64,000 bases of DNA from Mycobacteriales bacterium (GTDB taxonomy: Bacteria; Actinomycetota; Actinomycetes; DATLTS01), in contig DATLTS010000035.1 in assembly GCA_035533475.1 (NCBI GenBank), positions 18,507-82,506 of the forward strand, written 5' to 3'. A model generated the notes under the pieces. It did not search any database. It saw only the letters and a list, made by a program, of their open reading frames with translations, and was not told the DNA's origin. This document shows, piece by piece, positions 8,247 through 15,676 of the stretch. Made by a program: the position numbers and the translations under genes. Every line of letters begins with the position of its first letter. Positions within the stretch are counted from its first letter, which is position 1.

Positions 8247-9052
8247 GGTAGCCGGATCGGCAGGCTGAGCCCGTCGAGGGAGTCGCCGCACCGGCAGGCC
8301 CGCACCTCCGGCAGGGCGGCGACGCAATCGACGAGCAGGGAGCGGAGCCGGGCGACGTTGGCCTCGAACACGCGGAAGACCTCGGCGTGGCTTACGCCCT
8401 CGCCCGGGTCGATCCCCGCGTCGAGGTCGGTGACGAGGCAGACCGCCGTGTAGCAGAGGGCAAGCTCCCGGGCGAGCACCGCCTCCGGGTGGCCGGTCAT
8501 GCCCACGAGCGTCCATCCCGCGGAGGCGAACCAGCGGGACTCGGCCCGGGTGGAGAACCTGGGGCCGTCCACGACGACGAGCGCCCCCGCGTCGGTCACC
8601 GGCCAGCCGGCCGCCCGGGCCGCGCCGATCGCCGCCGACCGGCCCGCGGGACAGTAGGGGTCGGCGAAGGACACGTGAACGGCGCCGTCGTCGTAGAAGG
8701 TCTGCGTCCGGCCGCCGGTGCGGTCGACCAGCTGGTCGGGAACGACGAGCGCGCCGGGGCCCAGTGCCGTTGTCAGGGATCCGACGGCGCACGGGGCGAG
8801 GACCTGCCGGACGCCCAGCTCGCGCAGCGCCCAGATGTTCGCCCGGTACGGGATCCGGTGCGGTGGGTATCGGTGGTCACGACCGTGGCGGGGGAGGAAG
8901 GCGACCCGTCGGTCCGCGACCTCGGCGAGCACGACGGGGTCGCTCGGCGCCCCCCAGGGTGTCGAAGGGTGCACTTCCTCGACGCCGTCGAGGAAGGCGT
9001 AGAACCCCGAGCCGCCGATGACCGCGATGTCGGCGCGACTGCCGTCCGGCAT
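8243..9052 (-). CDS. mtnP: S-methyl-5'-thioadenosine phosphorylase
   Basis: Phosphorolysis of methylthioadenosine to adenine and methylthioribose 1-phosphate, cytosolic, in the methionine salvage route. The 269 residues match the PNP/MTAP family. IAVIGGSGFYAFLDGVEE is at the N-terminus, with RHGRDHRYPPHRIPYRANIWAL at about 55-76. The purine-binding block GPRFSTRAESRWFASAGWTLVGMTGHPEA lies near 165-193. The TGHPEA segment replaces the 'TxxPE' of classical MTAP, so a related 5'-deoxynucleoside could be the substrate. The next gene downstream starts within its stop. The cluster of MTAP, SAF and FmdB-type genes fits a conserved actinobacterial neighbourhood. Confidence 0.9.
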   Translation of the reverse strand: MPDGSRADIAVIGGSGFYAFLDGVEEVHPSTPWGAPSDPVVLAEVADRRVAFLPRHGRDHRYPPHRIPYRANIWALRELGVRQVLAPCAVGSLTTALGPGALVVPDQLVDRTGGRTQTFYDDGAVHVSFADPYCPAGRSAAIGAARAAGWPVTDAGALVVVDGPRFSTRAESRWFASAGWTLVGMTGHPEAVLARELALCYTAVCLVTDLDAGIDPGEGVSHAEVFRVFEANVARLRSLLVDCVAALPEVRACRCGDSLDGLSLPIRLP

Positions 9053-9111
9053 CCGCCGACCTTAGCCGGGCCGGAGCCTCGGCGGGGGTGCCGGCAGCTG
9101 GCTGTGGACGA

Positions 9112-9480
9112 CTACGCGACCTTGGAGGAGTCGCCGGCCTTCGCCGGGGCGGTGGTCCCGGCCGCACCTTTCGCCGGAGTGGCGTCCCCAGATTTGGCGT
9201 CCTTGGCCGCGGCGGGGGCAGCGGTCCCGTCCGGGGTCGTTCCGGTGGGCGTTCCGGCGGCGGGTTCGGCGTCCTTCTTCTTCTCCGTGCCCGCCTTCGC
9301 CGCGGCGCGAGAATCGTTCTTGTAGAAGCCGGAGCCTTTGAAGACGACGCCGACCGAGGAGAACACCTTGCGCAATCGACCCTGGCAGGCCGGGCATTCG
9401 GTGAGCGGGTCATCGGAAAATGCCTGGACCGCCTCGAGGTGCTCGCCGCACTCGGTGCACGCGTACTGGTAGGTCGGCAC
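9112..9480 (-). CDS. ruc: FmdB/Ruc-type zinc-ribbon protein with disordered tail
   Basis: A 122-residue protein. The N-terminal zinc ribbon carries CTEC (about residues 8-11) and CPAC (about 29-32), followed by KVFSSVGVVFKGSGFY. The second half is a low-complexity Ala/Thr/Pro/Lys tail without fold. This architecture, and the neighbourhood shared with Rv0991c, matches Ruc, reported in M. tuberculosis as a redox-regulated chaperone working with DnaK. The GTG at 9480 has GGAGG just upstream. A CIRCE element lies 10 bp upstream of the start, so heat-shock control by HrcA is likely. The older annotation 'FmdB regulatory protein' is less informative. Confidence 0.88.
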   Translation of the reverse strand: MPTYQYACTECGEHLEAVQAFSDDPLTECPACQGRLRKVFSSVGVVFKGSGFYKNDSRAAAKAGTEKKKDAEPAAGTPTGTTPDGTAAPAAAKDAKSGDATPAKGAAGTTAPAKAGDSSKVA

Positions 9481-9490
9481 TGGCCCTCCG

Positions 9491-9517
9491 TTAGCACTCT
9501 TTAGCCTTGACTGCTAA
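9491..9517. promoter_or_regulatory. CIRCE element (HrcA operator)
   Basis: TTAGCACTC at 9491-9499, a 9-bp spacer, then GACTGCTAA at 9509-9517. The CIRCE consensus is TTAGCACTC-N9-GAGTGCTAA; the left arm is exact and the right arm has one mismatch. It sits directly upstream of the Ruc/FmdB start (9480, minus strand), where HrcA would block the promoter or its leader. The NRAMP gene on the left ends at 9635, so no other start is served. Confidence 0.9.
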
Positions 9518-9634
9518 TTGTGCGACATCGCGGTCGCCGACGTCCAGCGCCGCGCGGGCAGACTGGGGCCGACGCCCCGGCGATCGTCGGTGTCGCCTGG
9601 ACCTGCCGGAGGCTCGACCGTCGCGTGGCCCGGC

Positions 9635-11278
9635 TCAGTGGCCGATTCGGATCGCCTTGATCAGCAGGAGCGCGGCCGCGAGGACCAGGTAGCCGCGCAA
9701 CGCGCCCATCCCCAGTTTCAGCCCCGGGGACCAGCTCACCGGCTTCAGCAGGGCCAGCTGCGGCATCCGCCAGGTCGCGCGTTGGCTGCGATCCACCGCC
9801 GGCGGGACCACCCCGCGCCGGCGTTGCGCGATCCGGACCCCCGCCGCGGCGGCGCCGCCACCGAGGACGAGGGCCGCCCCCAGGTATTCGGTGAGCCGGG
9901 TCACGTCCAGCTTCGGGAACAGCGTGGTCGCCATCAGAGTCCCGGACAGCACGAGCAGGACCCCGACGATCAGCGCGGCCAGCAGGTTGAGCCAACGCGG
10001 GTTCACCCACGGTCCGAGAACCTCACGGTCGTTGCACAGCAGCAGCAGGAACACGCTCGCCGAGGGCAGCAACAAGCCGGCCAGCGCCTGCACGCTGGTC
10101 GTGATCAGGCCGAGCGGCGCCCGCGGGATCAGCACGACCCCGGCGGCCACCGCAACGAGCGCGGTGTAGCTGGCGTAGAACGCCTTCGCGTCCCGGAAGT
10201 TCCGGTGCAGGGAATGGCGCATGTTGAACACGTCGCCGAACGCGTAGGAGGTCGCGAGCGTGACCGCTGCGGCGCCGACGATGCTTGCGTCGAGGAGCAC
10301 GACGGCGAACATCACCCCGAGCGGATGTCCGAGTCGGCCCAGCGCGTGAGCCACCCCCGCCGCGTCGGTGAAATGCCCGGCCAGTGACGAACCGCGGAAA
10401 GCGTAATCCGCGATGATCATCAGCGCGGCGGCGCCGACCACGACGATGACGCTGCCGAACACGGTGTCTACGCGCTCGTAGTTGATGAAGCGCGGGGTGA
10501 TCCGCTTGTCGATGATGTTCGACTGCTGGAAGAACAGTTGCCACGGCGCGACGGTCGTGCCGACGATGGCGATGACGAGGAGCACCGCGTCGGAGCTGAT
10601 CCCGCCCTGGATCCCGGGGACGACGAAGTCGTGAGCCAGCGTGCCCCACCGCGGGTGGGACATCAGCGCCAGCGGGACGAAGATGATGCTGATCGCGATG
10701 AAGAGGAACATGGCTCGTTCCCACCGGCGGAAGCTGCCACTCGCGGTGATCGCGACCAGGACTCCAGCGGCAACCGGCACGGCGACGTACTTGCTCACCC
10801 CCAGGTAGCTGAACGCCAGATCGACGCCGATGAACTCGGTGACGATGGTGAGGAAGTTGAGCAGGAACAGGTCGCCAACCGAAAACCAGCCCCAGAATCG
10901 GCCGAAACGTTCGTTGATCAGCCGGGCATGGCCCACGCCGGTTACCGCCCCGAGCCGGACCACCATCTCCTGGTTGACGACGAGAACGGGGACGAGCAGG
11001 AGAAGGACCCACAGCAGCGAGTACCCGTAGTTCTGTCCGGCCTGGGCGTAGGTGGATACCCCCCCGGCGTCGTTGTCGCCGACCATGACGATGAGGCCGG
11101 GTCCGACGATGGCGAGCAGGGTGAGCAGGCGGACCTTGAAGGAGCGACCTTCGCGGCCGTCGTCGGCCCTGATGCTGCCGAGGGCGCCCTGGATATCGCC
11201 CTGGTGGGCTTCGTCGAGAACCGCGCTTGGCGCCGCCAGCCGAGCGCGCTGCCCCTCGGCCGGGGTGCCGAGGCTCAT
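9635..11278 (-). CDS. NRAMP-family divalent metal transporter, possibly magnesium-type
   Basis: A 547-residue polytopic membrane protein with about 11 predicted helices after a ~50-residue hydrophilic N-terminus. The overall pattern is SLC11/NRAMP: GPGLIVMVGDNDAGGVSTYAQ in helix 1 and VGTTVAPWQLFFQQSNIID in helix 6. Canonical helix 1 is DPGN and helix 6 carries MPHN; here they read DAGG and APWQ. The metal-binding methionine and asparagine are therefore missing. Loss of that methionine is a feature described for NRAMP-related magnesium transporters, so Mg2+ is a reasonable guess over Mn2+/Fe2+. The gene is coupled by a 4-bp overlap to an MgtE_N/CBS protein, which supports Mg2+. Confidence 0.87.
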   Translation of the reverse strand: MSLGTPAEGQRARLAAPSAVLDEAHQGDIQGALGSIRADDGREGRSFKVRLLTLLAIVGPGLIVMVGDNDAGGVSTYAQAGQNYGYSLLWVLLLLVPVLVVNQEMVVRLGAVTGVGHARLINERFGRFWGWFSVGDLFLLNFLTIVTEFIGVDLAFSYLGVSKYVAVPVAAGVLVAITASGSFRRWERAMFLFIAISIIFVPLALMSHPRWGTLAHDFVVPGIQGGISSDAVLLVIAIVGTTVAPWQLFFQQSNIIDKRITPRFINYERVDTVFGSVIVVVGAAALMIIADYAFRGSSLAGHFTDAAGVAHALGRLGHPLGVMFAVVLLDASIVGAAAVTLATSYAFGDVFNMRHSLHRNFRDAKAFYASYTALVAVAAGVVLIPRAPLGLITTSVQALAGLLLPSASVFLLLLCNDREVLGPWVNPRWLNLLAALIVGVLLVLSGTLMATTLFPKLDVTRLTEYLGAALVLGGGAAAAGVRIAQRRRGVVPPAVDRSQRATWRMPQLALLKPVSWSPGLKLGMGALRGYLVLAAALLLIKAIRIGH

Positions 11279-12576
11279 CCGACCGGACTCTCCGGACTCG
11301 TCGCCGGCTCTTCGGTACTCAGCTCGGCGGGTGCGGGTTCGGGATGGGGGGCGGGTTCTCGACGGCGCCAGTCCTCCGGAATGGTCGCTTCGAGCACATC
11401 GTCGACCGTGATGACCCCGACAACGTGATGCTCGTCGTCGGCGACGGGGATCGTCACGAGGTTGTAATCGCTCATCAGCAGCGCCACGTCGATAACGTCC
11501 GAGTCGGCGTGGACATGAACCGGGTCGGACTCGCCGATCTCGGCGAGCCGAACGTCCGGAGCGGACTGGACGAGCGTCGTCAGCCGGACGAAGCCGGCCA
11601 GCTGGCCGAACTCATCGTGGGTGTAGATCCCGGTGAGCGCCTCCGGTTGGACCGCGGTCGCCACCCGGACCGCGTGCAGCGCCGCCGCGACGTCGGCGGT
11701 CGCCGGTACCGAGACGAAGTCGACCCCCATCAGGCCACCGGCGCTGCCCGGGTTGAACCCGAGCAGGGTCAGGACCCGGGTGCGCTGGCCCGCGGGAAGC
11801 AGGTCGAGGACCGGCTGCCGGCGGCTCTGCGGCAGCTCCGCGACGGCGTCTGCGGCATCGTCAGCCCGCATGTGGGCGAGCACGTCGGCGACCTGATCGT
11901 TGGTCCGCGCGCCGAACAGGCGGCTCTGTAGGTCCGGGTCGATCTCCTCGAACACATCCGCCTCGAGTTCGGGGTCGCTGTGCACCACGTCGAGGATCTC
12001 GGTGCCCTCCTCTTTCGACGCGTCCTCGAGGAGATCCGCGATCTGGGCGGGCTTGAGCCGTTTGACCCGGCCGAAGGGGCCGCGCAGGGTAGCGCTGGCC
12101 GCGTGTCCGATCAGGGGCTCCAGCGCCTTCCAGTCCTCCTTGCCCTGGGCCATCGCTCCAGAGCCCCTCCGGAACAACCGGGACGGTCGGTGGGTGTCGA
12201 CGGCACAGACCGACCAGCCCTCCGGCCCGTGGACCAGCTCGACGTCCCAGGCGCGGACCAGCCGTGCGTCGGCCACGTCGATGAGCCTGTGCCGCAGGAC
12301 GTCCGCGCGCAGCAGCACCTCCCCCTCACGGCGCTCGAACCGGCGGACGTCGACGGTCTGCCGGGCGAGCTGGAGCGGAGCCTGCGACAGCTCGCCAATC
12401 CCGCCGGCGGGGACGAACACCTCGCGCCGCGCAACCTTGGCGGCGATCCCGATGACCAGCGGGTAGGCGTCACCCTGGAGCCGGACCACCACATCGGAGA
12501 GCCGGCCTACCGCCTCGCCACGCCGATCGACGATTGACCTGCCGAGCAGCTGGGAGAGGTGCACGCTGTCGGTCAC
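11275..12576 (-). CDS. PRC-barrel / MgtE_N / CBS-domain protein (no membrane part)
   Basis: A 433-residue soluble protein. PRC-barrel-like segments cover about residues 1-150 (LLGRSIVDRRGEAVGRLSDV). An MgtE_N superhelix covers about 160-270 (LKPAQIADLLEDAS ... MRADDAADAVAELPQSRR). Two CBS domains follow at about 275-400, and the tail is acidic and proline-rich. In MgtE channels the N and CBS domains sense Mg2+ and gate the pore; this protein has no transmembrane segment. Its stop overlaps the start of the NRAMP-type transporter (ATGA), so it is probably a detached Mg2+ sensor for that transporter. That partnership is inference from coupling. Confidence 0.88.
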   Translation of the reverse strand: MTDSVHLSQLLGRSIVDRRGEAVGRLSDVVVRLQGDAYPLVIGIAAKVARREVFVPAGGIGELSQAPLQLARQTVDVRRFERREGEVLLRADVLRHRLIDVADARLVRAWDVELVHGPEGWSVCAVDTHRPSRLFRRGSGAMAQGKEDWKALEPLIGHAASATLRGPFGRVKRLKPAQIADLLEDASKEEGTEILDVVHSDPELEADVFEEIDPDLQSRLFGARTNDQVADVLAHMRADDAADAVAELPQSRRQPVLDLLPAGQRTRVLTLLGFNPGSAGGLMGVDFVSVPATADVAAALHAVRVATAVQPEALTGIYTHDEFGQLAGFVRLTTLVQSAPDVRLAEIGESDPVHVHADSDVIDVALLMSDYNLVTIPVADDEHHVVGVITVDDVLEATIPEDWRRREPAPHPEPAPAELSTEEPATSPESPVG

Positions 12577-12609
12577 AGGGTCACCCTAAAGGTCCCAGGT
12601 TCGGCCCGG

Positions 12610-13083
12610 CTATCGGTATTCCGGCCACGGGGTAGGGGCCGCACCGGCCAACTGGCGGCTGAATTCGCCGAGAAACCAACGGCGGAACCGGACTTGATCG
12701 GGCGCGGTGGCGAGGGTCAGCAGATGCCGGCCGGCCCGGCAGTACTCGTCGGCCTCGTCGAGGATCTCCGCCAGGTGCATCACGGCGGGACCGACCTCGG
12801 CCGGCACGTGGTAGGTGAGATCGGGGATCGTCGTCTCCCCGTCAGCCACGGCGTCCGCGAGACGCTCTTCCTGTTCGGCGGCGAGGCCGCCGTAGCTCGC
12901 ATTCAGCTCCCCGATCAGATCGATCAGCCGGAGCGGGAGCGCCGTCTCGCTTCGCTGCCGCAGCTGCTCGGCGATCAGCGAGAGCTCCCGCCGGAGCGCT
13001 TCGCTGTGCTCTTGCGTGCTGGCGTACAGGCCCACCGGCAATTCCAGCAGGTGGACCTCGTGCAACTCCGCGATCACGGTCAC
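12610..13083 (-). CDS. Unrecognised partner protein of the GHKL-ATPase module, copy A
   Basis: A 157-residue, mostly helical protein I do not recognise. It is clearly related to the 177-residue product at 14111-14644. Both share a LTY-x-VP segment, an EAD-x-YCR segment, LLTLA and the near-terminal FR-x-WFL-x-EF-x-RQLAG followed by P-x-x-W. The N-terminal half is a coiled-coil-prone helix. The GTG at 13083 overlaps the ATPase stop (GTGA), so the ATPase is translated first and the two are coupled. The invariant charged and Cys/Trp positions suggest a specific binding surface. A role as target or co-regulator of the ATPase is inference. Confidence 0.75.
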   Translation of the reverse strand: MTVIAELHEVHLLELPVGLYASTQEHSEALRRELSLIAEQLRQRSETALPLRLIDLIGELNASYGGLAAEQEERLADAVADGETTIPDLTYHVPAEVGPAVMHLAEILDEADEYCRAGRHLLTLATAPDQVRFRRWFLGEFSRQLAGAAPTPWPEYR

Positions 13084-13556
13084 GCGGCGGATGCCCGGGG
13101 TCCGCCCGGAGCCGGCCGGCCGCCGTCTTCGAATGCGGCGAGCAGGGTTTCGACGTCGGCGACCTCGACGTCGTCGGTCGCCACGTCGTGGCTCACCAGC
13201 TCGGACCAGACCACCTTGCCGCCGGCGTCCCGATGCGTTCCCCAGGCCCGACTAACGTCCCGGACCAGGGCGAGTCCCCGGCCGGTCGTGGCGTCCGGAC
13301 CGTAGTTCCGGACGCCGGGTCGGCGGGACGAGCCGTCCCGAACCTCCAGCCGGAGCGAACCGTCGGACAGGATGAGGGTGACCGTGAAGGGGGTGCTCGC
13401 GTGCAGGACGGCGTTGGTGGCCAGCTCGCTGAGCACCAGCCCGGCGACCCACTCGAAGTCCGTGGCTGACCAGCTGGCGAGAACCTCCGCGGAGAATCTG
13501 CGCGCGCTGCGGACGCTGCTCGCATCCGGGGGGAAGACACGCTCCGCCTGCCGCAC
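13080..13556 (-). CDS. GHKL-type ATP-binding protein (anti-sigma-kinase-like), copy A
   Basis: A 158-residue HATPase_c_2 protein of the RsbW/SpoIIAB type common in actinobacteria. The N box is LSELATNAVLHAS at about residues 41-53. A VRDGSSRRP segment follows, then GPDATTGRGLALVRDVSRAWG with the G box. These proteins usually bind and may phosphorylate anti-sigma-factor antagonists. I chose the GTG at 13556 because it opens the typical compact fold; the frame stays open far upstream but would overlap the divergent copy B. The downstream partner is coupled by GTGA. Copy B at 13653 is its mirror image. Confidence 0.85.
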   Translation of the reverse strand: MRQAERVFPPDASSVRSARRFSAEVLASWSATDFEWVAGLVLSELATNAVLHASTPFTVTLILSDGSLRLEVRDGSSRRPGVRNYGPDATTGRGLALVRDVSRAWGTHRDAGGKVVWSELVSHDVATDDVEVADVETLLAAFEDGGRPAPGGPRASAA

Positions 13557-13602
13557 CTCGGCATCGTAGCCAGGCGCCCACGGGACCCTGGGTCTCGCCC
13601 GA

Positions 13603-13613
13603 CACAATAGGAG
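13603..13613 (+). promoter_or_regulatory. CACAATAGGAG motif, possible promoter -10 element
   Basis: The 11-mer CACAATAGGAG lies in the 96-bp gap between the two divergent GHKL genes, 40 bp before the rightward start. The same 11-mer recurs at 15627-15637, 39 bp before the L,D-transpeptidase start. CACAAT resembles an actinobacterial -10 hexamer. No convincing -35 box is visible at either copy. The identical position relative to both starts supports a shared promoter type. Confidence 0.35.
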
Positions 13614-13652
13614 GATCGGGCTGGGGCGGACTTGGGCCTTCGGAGGTTGCGC

Positions 13653-14114
13653 GTGGCGATGCGCGGCGACAGCGCCCGCTGGCCGCTCGCTGCCGAGGCG
13701 ATCTCGTTGCCGCCGAGTCCGGGGTCGGTGCGCCTTGCCCGTGACTACGTTCGGGTGCTGCTCCGGCGGTTGGGATGCGAGCCGCTCGTCGAGGCCGCCG
13801 CGGTGGGAGTGACCGAGCTGGTGACCAACGTGGTGTTGCACGCCCGGACCCCCATGACCGTGGGAGTCCGGCTGTCCGGCCGCGGGGAGGTCCGGATCGA
13901 GGTCGCCGACGGGTCCGCCGTCCCCCCGCAGCCACGGGCCTACGGGCCGACCTCTGGGACCGGGCGGGGCCTGCTGCTTCTCGGGTCGGCGTCGACCGCC
14001 TGGGGAGTCGAGCGCGCCGGTCCGGACGACGGCAAGGTGGTCTGGTTCCTTCCGGCGAGCGATCTGGCAGCTGGCGACTCCGGCCGCTCCGGGTCGGGGG
14101 GCACGCGGAAGTGA
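13653..14114 (+). CDS. GHKL-type ATP-binding protein (anti-sigma-kinase-like), copy B
   Basis: A 153-residue HATPase_c_2 protein. The N box is VTELVTNVVLHAR at about residues 55-67. VADGSAVPPQPRAYGP and SGTGRGLLLLGSASTAWG follow, matching copy A block by block. The GTG at 13653 follows GGAGG at 13642-13646 with six bases between; an ATG at 13659 is the alternative. The stop overlaps the GTG of the partner gene exactly as in copy A. The two ATPases start head to head with 96 bp between, so both modules probably share a control region. Confidence 0.85.
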   Translation: MAMRGDSARWPLAAEAISLPPSPGSVRLARDYVRVLLRRLGCEPLVEAAAVGVTELVTNVVLHARTPMTVGVRLSGRGEVRIEVADGSAVPPQPRAYGPTSGTGRGLLLLGSASTAWGVERAGPDDGKVVWFLPASDLAAGDSGRSGSGGTRK

Positions 14115-14644
14115 CGGCGGGCGACGATTCGGCGGCGGTTCTCGGCCGGTACACGGCCGGCGCTCCCCCCGGCGAGGAGAGCGTTTCCGTGGAACTGCTC
14201 AACTTCCCGCTTCAGCTGTTCGCCGCGGCCCGGGAGCGCCACGACGAGTTGATGCGTGAGTTCGCACTGCTCGCGCTCGCGCCCGACCTCGAAGCCGACC
14301 GCCGCGCGCTTCCGGCCCGGCTCGCCCAGCTGGTCGAGCTGCTCGGCCGGCGCTACGCGGCGGCCGGGGTGCGCATCGACTCGAGCCGGGACGCGGCGGT
14401 CGCCCGAGGCGAGCTGGCGATGGATCTCACCTACCAGGTGCCTCGGTCGGCCGGCGCGGAGATGGCGAGCCTGCATGACCTGATCGTGGAGGCTGACGCC
14501 TACTGTCGGGACGAGCAGCTGCTGACCCTCGCACCCGACGCCGAGCAGAAGAGCTTCCGGGACTGGTTCCTCCAGGAGTTCGTTCGCCAGCTCGCCGGTG
14601 AGCCACCGCGCCGGTGGGACGGACCCATGACCGCGAGCGGTTGA
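14111..14644 (+). CDS. Unrecognised partner protein of the GHKL-ATPase module, copy B
   Basis: A 177-residue homologue of the product at 12610-13083, about 20 residues longer at the N-terminus (a low-complexity Gly/Ala/Pro stretch). The shared signatures are MDLTYQVP, VEADAYCRDEQLLTLA and FRDWFLQEFVRQLAGEPP followed by RRW. The GTG at 14111 overlaps the ATPase stop. No signal peptide, membrane helix or known catalytic motif is visible. It begins 3' of its ATPase in the same order as copy A, so ATPase and partner likely act together. Confidence 0.75.
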   Translation: MTAGDDSAAVLGRYTAGAPPGEESVSVELLNFPLQLFAAARERHDELMREFALLALAPDLEADRRALPARLAQLVELLGRRYAAAGVRIDSSRDAAVARGELAMDLTYQVPRSAGAEMASLHDLIVEADAYCRDEQLLTLAPDAEQKSFRDWFLQEFVRQLAGEPPRRWDGPMTASG

Positions 14645-14661
14645 CCGATGGCAGCGCTTCG

Positions 14662-15558
14662 ATGAGCGGTCACGGGCGTCCGGCCGATCTGCGCCGGCTC
14701 ACCGCAGCCCTCGCCCTGGTCGGCGGATTCACCGTGATCGAGGTCGTCGCCGGGGTGTGGTCGGGGTCCCTCGCACTGCTCGCGGATGGCGGCCACCTGC
14801 TCGTCGACGCGGTGTCACTCGCGGCGGCGATCCTCGCCGCCCGGCTGGCCTCGAGACCGGCCCGCGGCTCGTGGACGTTCGGCTTCCAGCGGGCCGAGAT
14901 CCTTTCCGCGGCGGGGAACGGGGTCACGTTGCTGGTCGCCGCGGCACTGGTCACCGTCGAGGCGATCCGGAGGCTGCTGCACCCGTCAGCGGTCGGCGGC
15001 CGGACGATGGTCGCCGTCGCCGCGGCCGGGATCGTGCTCAACCTCGCGGTGGCGTGGGTGCTGCTCCGGGCCGACCGGTCCAACCTCAACGTCGAAGGCA
15101 GCCTGCGCCACGTCCTTGCCGACCTCGGGGCTTTTCTAGCCACCCTCGTCGCGGGGGTCGTCGTCCTCGCGACGGGATCCCGGCAGGCGGACTCGGTTGC
15201 CTCGCTGCTCGTCGCGTTGCTGATGGTCGACGGAGGTCGGCGGCTGCTCGCGAAGTCCGGGCGGGTGCTACTCGAGGCAGCGCCCAAGTCGGTCGACCTG
15301 GCCACGGTTCGGGCGCACCTGCTCGAGACCCCCCACGTGCGCGACGTACACGACCTGCACGTCTGGACGGTGACCAGTGACCTGCCCGCCTTGTCCGCGC
15401 ACGTGGTCGTCGCCGACTGTTGTTTCCGAGAGAACCACGCGCCGCGGATTCTCGACGATCTCCAGGGTTGCCTCGTCGGTCATTTCGACGTCGATCACTC
15501 GACGTTCCAGCTGGAGGCCGCGGACCACGCGGCGCACGAGGCCGGGCTACACGACTGA
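14662..15558 (+). CDS. Cation diffusion facilitator (zinc-type) efflux transporter
   Basis: A 298-residue CDF protein with six membrane helices. The metal site is HLLVD in helix 2 (LLADGGHLLVDAVSLAAA at about residues 39-56) and HVLAD in helix 5. This HD/HD pair is the usual signature of Zn2+ transporters of the CzcD/ZitB group. A C-terminal cytoplasmic domain of about 90 residues contains VHDLHVWTVTSDLPALSAHV. CDF proteins export Zn2+ (sometimes Co2+ or Cd2+) in exchange for protons. The start at ATG 14662 is only 17 bp after the partner B gene, so read-through is possible, though a functional link is not obvious. Confidence 0.92.
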   Translation: MSGHGRPADLRRLTAALALVGGFTVIEVVAGVWSGSLALLADGGHLLVDAVSLAAAILAARLASRPARGSWTFGFQRAEILSAAGNGVTLLVAAALVTVEAIRRLLHPSAVGGRTMVAVAAAGIVLNLAVAWVLLRADRSNLNVEGSLRHVLADLGAFLATLVAGVVVLATGSRQADSVASLLVALLMVDGGRRLLAKSGRVLLEAAPKSVDLATVRAHLLETPHVRDVHDLHVWTVTSDLPALSAHVVVADCCFRENHAPRILDDLQGCLVGHFDVDHSTFQLEAADHAAHEAGLHD

Positions 15559-15676
15559 GCAACCCTCCACCGGGTTACGGCGTCATCTAAATGGGGATGC
15601 CGGATGCGCGGAACCCGGCACCCGGGCACAATAGGAGTCCCGCGGATACGCTGGACCCGGCGCGGGGGCCGAAAGG

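Noticed and set aside
7662..8792. 376-residue start for the SAF protein
   Set aside because: The upstream ~180 codons are antisense-like Arg/Gly-rich sequence inside mtnP; the GTG at 8246 with GTGA overlap is the sensible start.
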